Positions 5,578 through 6,746 of a DNA stretch of 6,746 bases are shown piece after piece. Each line of letters opens with the position of its first letter. Positions within the stretch are counted from its first letter, which is position 1. Source of the DNA: Cyclobacteriaceae bacterium (GTDB lineage Bacteria > Bacteroidota > Bacteroidia > Cytophagales > Cyclobacteriaceae); the NCBI GenBank assembly GCA_009885605.1, contig VFKK01000100.1, positions 1 through 6,746 of the forward strand, given 5' to 3'. A program made the position numbers and the translations under genes. The notes beneath the pieces are model-generated. The model was not told the DNA's origin and did no database searches. It saw only the letters and a list, made by a program, of their open reading frames with translations.

Positions 5578-6483
5578 ATGAACAAGAAACCAACGCTTTT
5601 GGTACTTGCCGCAGGAATGGGCAGCAGATATGGCGGGAATAAGCAAATCGATGGATTTGGACCCGGAGGAGAAACTATTCTGGAGTATTCTATTTACGAT
5701 GCAATCCGTGCAGGATTTGGCAAGGTGGTCCTGATCGTCCGTCAGGAGATTTTGGAAATGACCAAAGAATTATTGCTTCCAAAGCTTGAAGGCAAAATCG
5801 AAGTTGACTTTGTCATTCAGTCTTTAGAAAGTTTTGTCCCGGCAGAATTGAAGCAGGCGGATCGTACCAAGCCATTTGGAACGGCCCATGCTGTACTTTG
5901 TGCCAAAGACGTGATCAAAGAACCGTTTGCGGTGATCAATGCGGATGATTTCTATGGGAAAGAGGCTTTCGAAATTTTGGGAAATTTCCTTTCTACCGAG
6001 GTTCGGCCTGATCTGCATGCGATGGTGGGATATGCAGTTCAGAATGTGCTCTCCGGAAATGGAACTGTCAGCCGTGGCGTTTGCGCTACAAATAAAAAAG
6101 GTCAGTTGATCGGTATGGTGGAGCGAACTTCAATTGCCCGTGAAGGAGATCAAATCCTGAGCAAAGGTGAAAACGAAATCCTCGAAATACCTGAAGATAC
6201 CCCTGTAAGTATGAACTTCTGGGGATTTCATCAAGATGTGTTTGCCGATATTGAAGCAATGTGGAACGAGTTCCTGCGTGCGAATCTTTCAAATCTCAAG
6301 TCTGAATTTTACATCCCTACCGTAGCCAATAATTTGATCAAAGCGGGAAAAGCAGCTTTTGAGATTCTGCCTGGCGGGAAAGTTTGGTTTGGAGTCACCT
6401 ACACGGAAGATCGTCCGGTGGTGATCGAGGCGCTGAAGAAACTACACGAAACCGGGGAGTATCCGGCAAATCTATGGAAATAA
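5578..6483 (+). CDS. sugar-phosphate nucleotidyltransferase family protein
   Basis: The fold is that of the NTP_transferase (glucose-1-phosphate thymidylyl/uridylyltransferase) group, which joins a sugar 1-phosphate to an NTP to give an NDP-sugar and pyrophosphate. Evidence: the N-terminal nucleotide-binding loop LVLAAGMGSRYGG (residues 8-20) with Lys22 just after it; KPFGTAHAVL (98-107), matching the base/sugar contact region; NADDFYG (121-127), where an Asp would bind the metal; GNGTVSRGV (160-168), a sugar-contact loop; and GVTYTEDRP (272-280) near the C terminus. The length of 301 residues is complete for a single catalytic domain with no extra acyltransferase domain. Substrates cannot be read from sequence: the KQIDGFGPGGETILEYSIYDAI segment differs from the pKP motif of RmlA/GalU, so neither name is applied. 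It has its own promoter and terminator and no sugar gene beside it in the window; related genes elsewhere often neighbour a sugar kinase (recall, unverified). Confidence 0.88.
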   Translation: MNKKPTLLVLAAGMGSRYGGNKQIDGFGPGGETILEYSIYDAIRAGFGKVVLIVRQEILEMTKELLLPKLEGKIEVDFVIQSLESFVPAELKQADRTKPFGTAHAVLCAKDVIKEPFAVINADDFYGKEAFEILGNFLSTEVRPDLHAMVGYAVQNVLSGNGTVSRGVCATNKKGQLIGMVERTSIAREGDQILSKGENEILEIPEDTPVSMNFWGFHQDVFADIEAMWNEFLRANLSNLKSEFYIPTVANNLIKAGKAAFEILPGGKVWFGVTYTEDRPVVIEALKKLHETGEYPANLWK

Positions 6484-6485
6484 GG

Positions 6486-6510
6486 AAAGGAGCTTAAGCT
6501 CCTTTTTTTT
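6486..6510 (+). terminator. intrinsic terminator after the nucleotidyltransferase gene
   Basis: An 8-bp stem AAAGGAGC/GCTCCTTT (6486-6493 with 6498-6505) with a TTAA loop is followed by T's to 6510, beginning 2 bases after the stop codon. The hairpin has little A run on its left side, so it works best in the + direction. Confidence 0.85.
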
Positions 6511-6676
6511 ATGCTTCTTTTTCAACCGTCCCATTCAGAACGTCAAAAAAGAAAACCTCCGAATCCAGTTGAGTCAAGATTTTTTTTGATCGCTCAGGTC
6601 GCGCATCTGTCAGGAGGATCGGTTCGAATGTCTTTCTCACCAGATTAACTTCAATAGTTAAGGTAAGCGATTTGTC
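6509..6676 (-). other. unassigned 55-codon open frame without ATG, possible gene remnant
   Basis: Between an upstream in-frame TAA (6677-6679) and a TAA at 6509-6511, the - strand is open for 55 codons. The translation looks protein-like: a beta-type stretch LTLTIEVNLV, then KTFEPILLTDARPERSKKIL, then LDSEVFFFDVLNG. There is no in-frame ATG; the only usual alternative start is GTG at 6638-6640, giving 43 residues. I do not recognise the family. It could be a decayed gene whose start was lost, the end of a frameshifted gene, or chance. It follows the PIN-like gene end by 8 bases, in a different frame, and its stop overlaps the T run of the terminator of the converging gene. Confidence 0.3.
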
Positions 6677-6684
6677 TTAGAAAT

Positions 6685-6746
6685 CTAGATCTCAATTAAA
6701 ATCAGATCCAATTCTTCGATTTTGGAAAATGCCTTGTCTGCCGTTA
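6685..6746 (-). CDS. probable 3' end of a PIN-domain (VapC-like) gene, cut by the window edge
   Basis: The last 19 codons before a TAG (6685-6687) read TADKAFSKIEELDLILIEI. This resembles the C-terminal strand-turn-strand of PIN-domain ribonucleases, where a T-x-D-x-x-F motif with the last acidic residue is followed by a hydrophobic strand ending the protein. PIN proteins of this size are usually toxins of type II toxin-antitoxin pairs, with the antitoxin gene upstream, which would be off the right edge. Nineteen residues are too few for certainty; any alpha/beta protein could end in a similar way. Confidence 0.42.
   Translation of the reverse strand, partial: TADKAFSKIEELDLILIEI

Noticed and set aside
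6511..6648. A + strand open frame of 45 codons beginning with ATG after the last terminator
   Set aside because: It starts on the final base region of the terminator T run, has no promoter, and its translation is Ser/Pro/Arg-rich with no fold-like pattern; the opposite strand frame looks more protein-like.
1..6746. CRISPR arrays, tRNA/rRNA genes, insertion sequences, att sites or a phage/defence island
   Set aside because: No repeat-spacer pattern, cloverleaf, transposase or terminal inverted repeats were seen; the genes are mainly housekeeping.

Overview
The window looks like an ordinary chromosomal segment from a Bacteroidota bacterium, most likely order Cytophagales (Algoriphagus/Cyclobacteriaceae-like). 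This is inferred from the protein sequences, from promoters of the TTG/TTTG ... TAnnTTTG type instead of -35/-10 boxes, and from the near absence of Shine-Dalgarno sequences. No rRNA, tRNA, CRISPR array, insertion sequence or riboswitch is visible.

Layout, left to right. (1) The 3' part of a class II fumarase gene (fumC) runs off the left edge on the + strand and ends at a strong two-way hairpin terminator. (2) On the - strand is a two-gene unit: a BatD-family membrane-anchored protein followed by chorismate synthase (aroC). Stop and start overlap as TAATG, which suggests translational coupling. (3) Divergent from batD is a 62-codon + strand gene of unknown function. It ends 3 bases before a second two-way terminator, which it shares with (4) the - strand pair glnK (PII signalling protein) and amt (ammonium transporter). 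(5) A 278-base divergent intergenic region contains an AT-rich inverted repeat and a textbook Bacteroidota promoter for (6) a + strand sugar-phosphate nucleotidyltransferase-like gene, which also ends at a hairpin terminator. (7) The last 260 bases hold what looks like the 3' end of a PIN-domain (VapC-like) gene on the - strand, and an unexplained 55-codon open frame without an ATG.

The functions are mostly housekeeping: TCA cycle (fumarase), aromatic amino acid precursors (chorismate synthase), ammonium uptake with its PII regulator, and nucleotide-sugar synthesis. The genes form short separate transcription units divided by hairpins, not one system. I do not see a convincing undescribed system. 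The points most worth a second look are the PII protein, whose two classical 2-oxoglutarate ligands are replaced (Gln39 to Glu, Lys58 to Arg) while its ATP-site residues are kept; the pairing of a lone BatD-family gene with aroC; the small gene; the inverted repeat between glnK and the nucleotidyltransferase gene; and the degraded-looking right edge.
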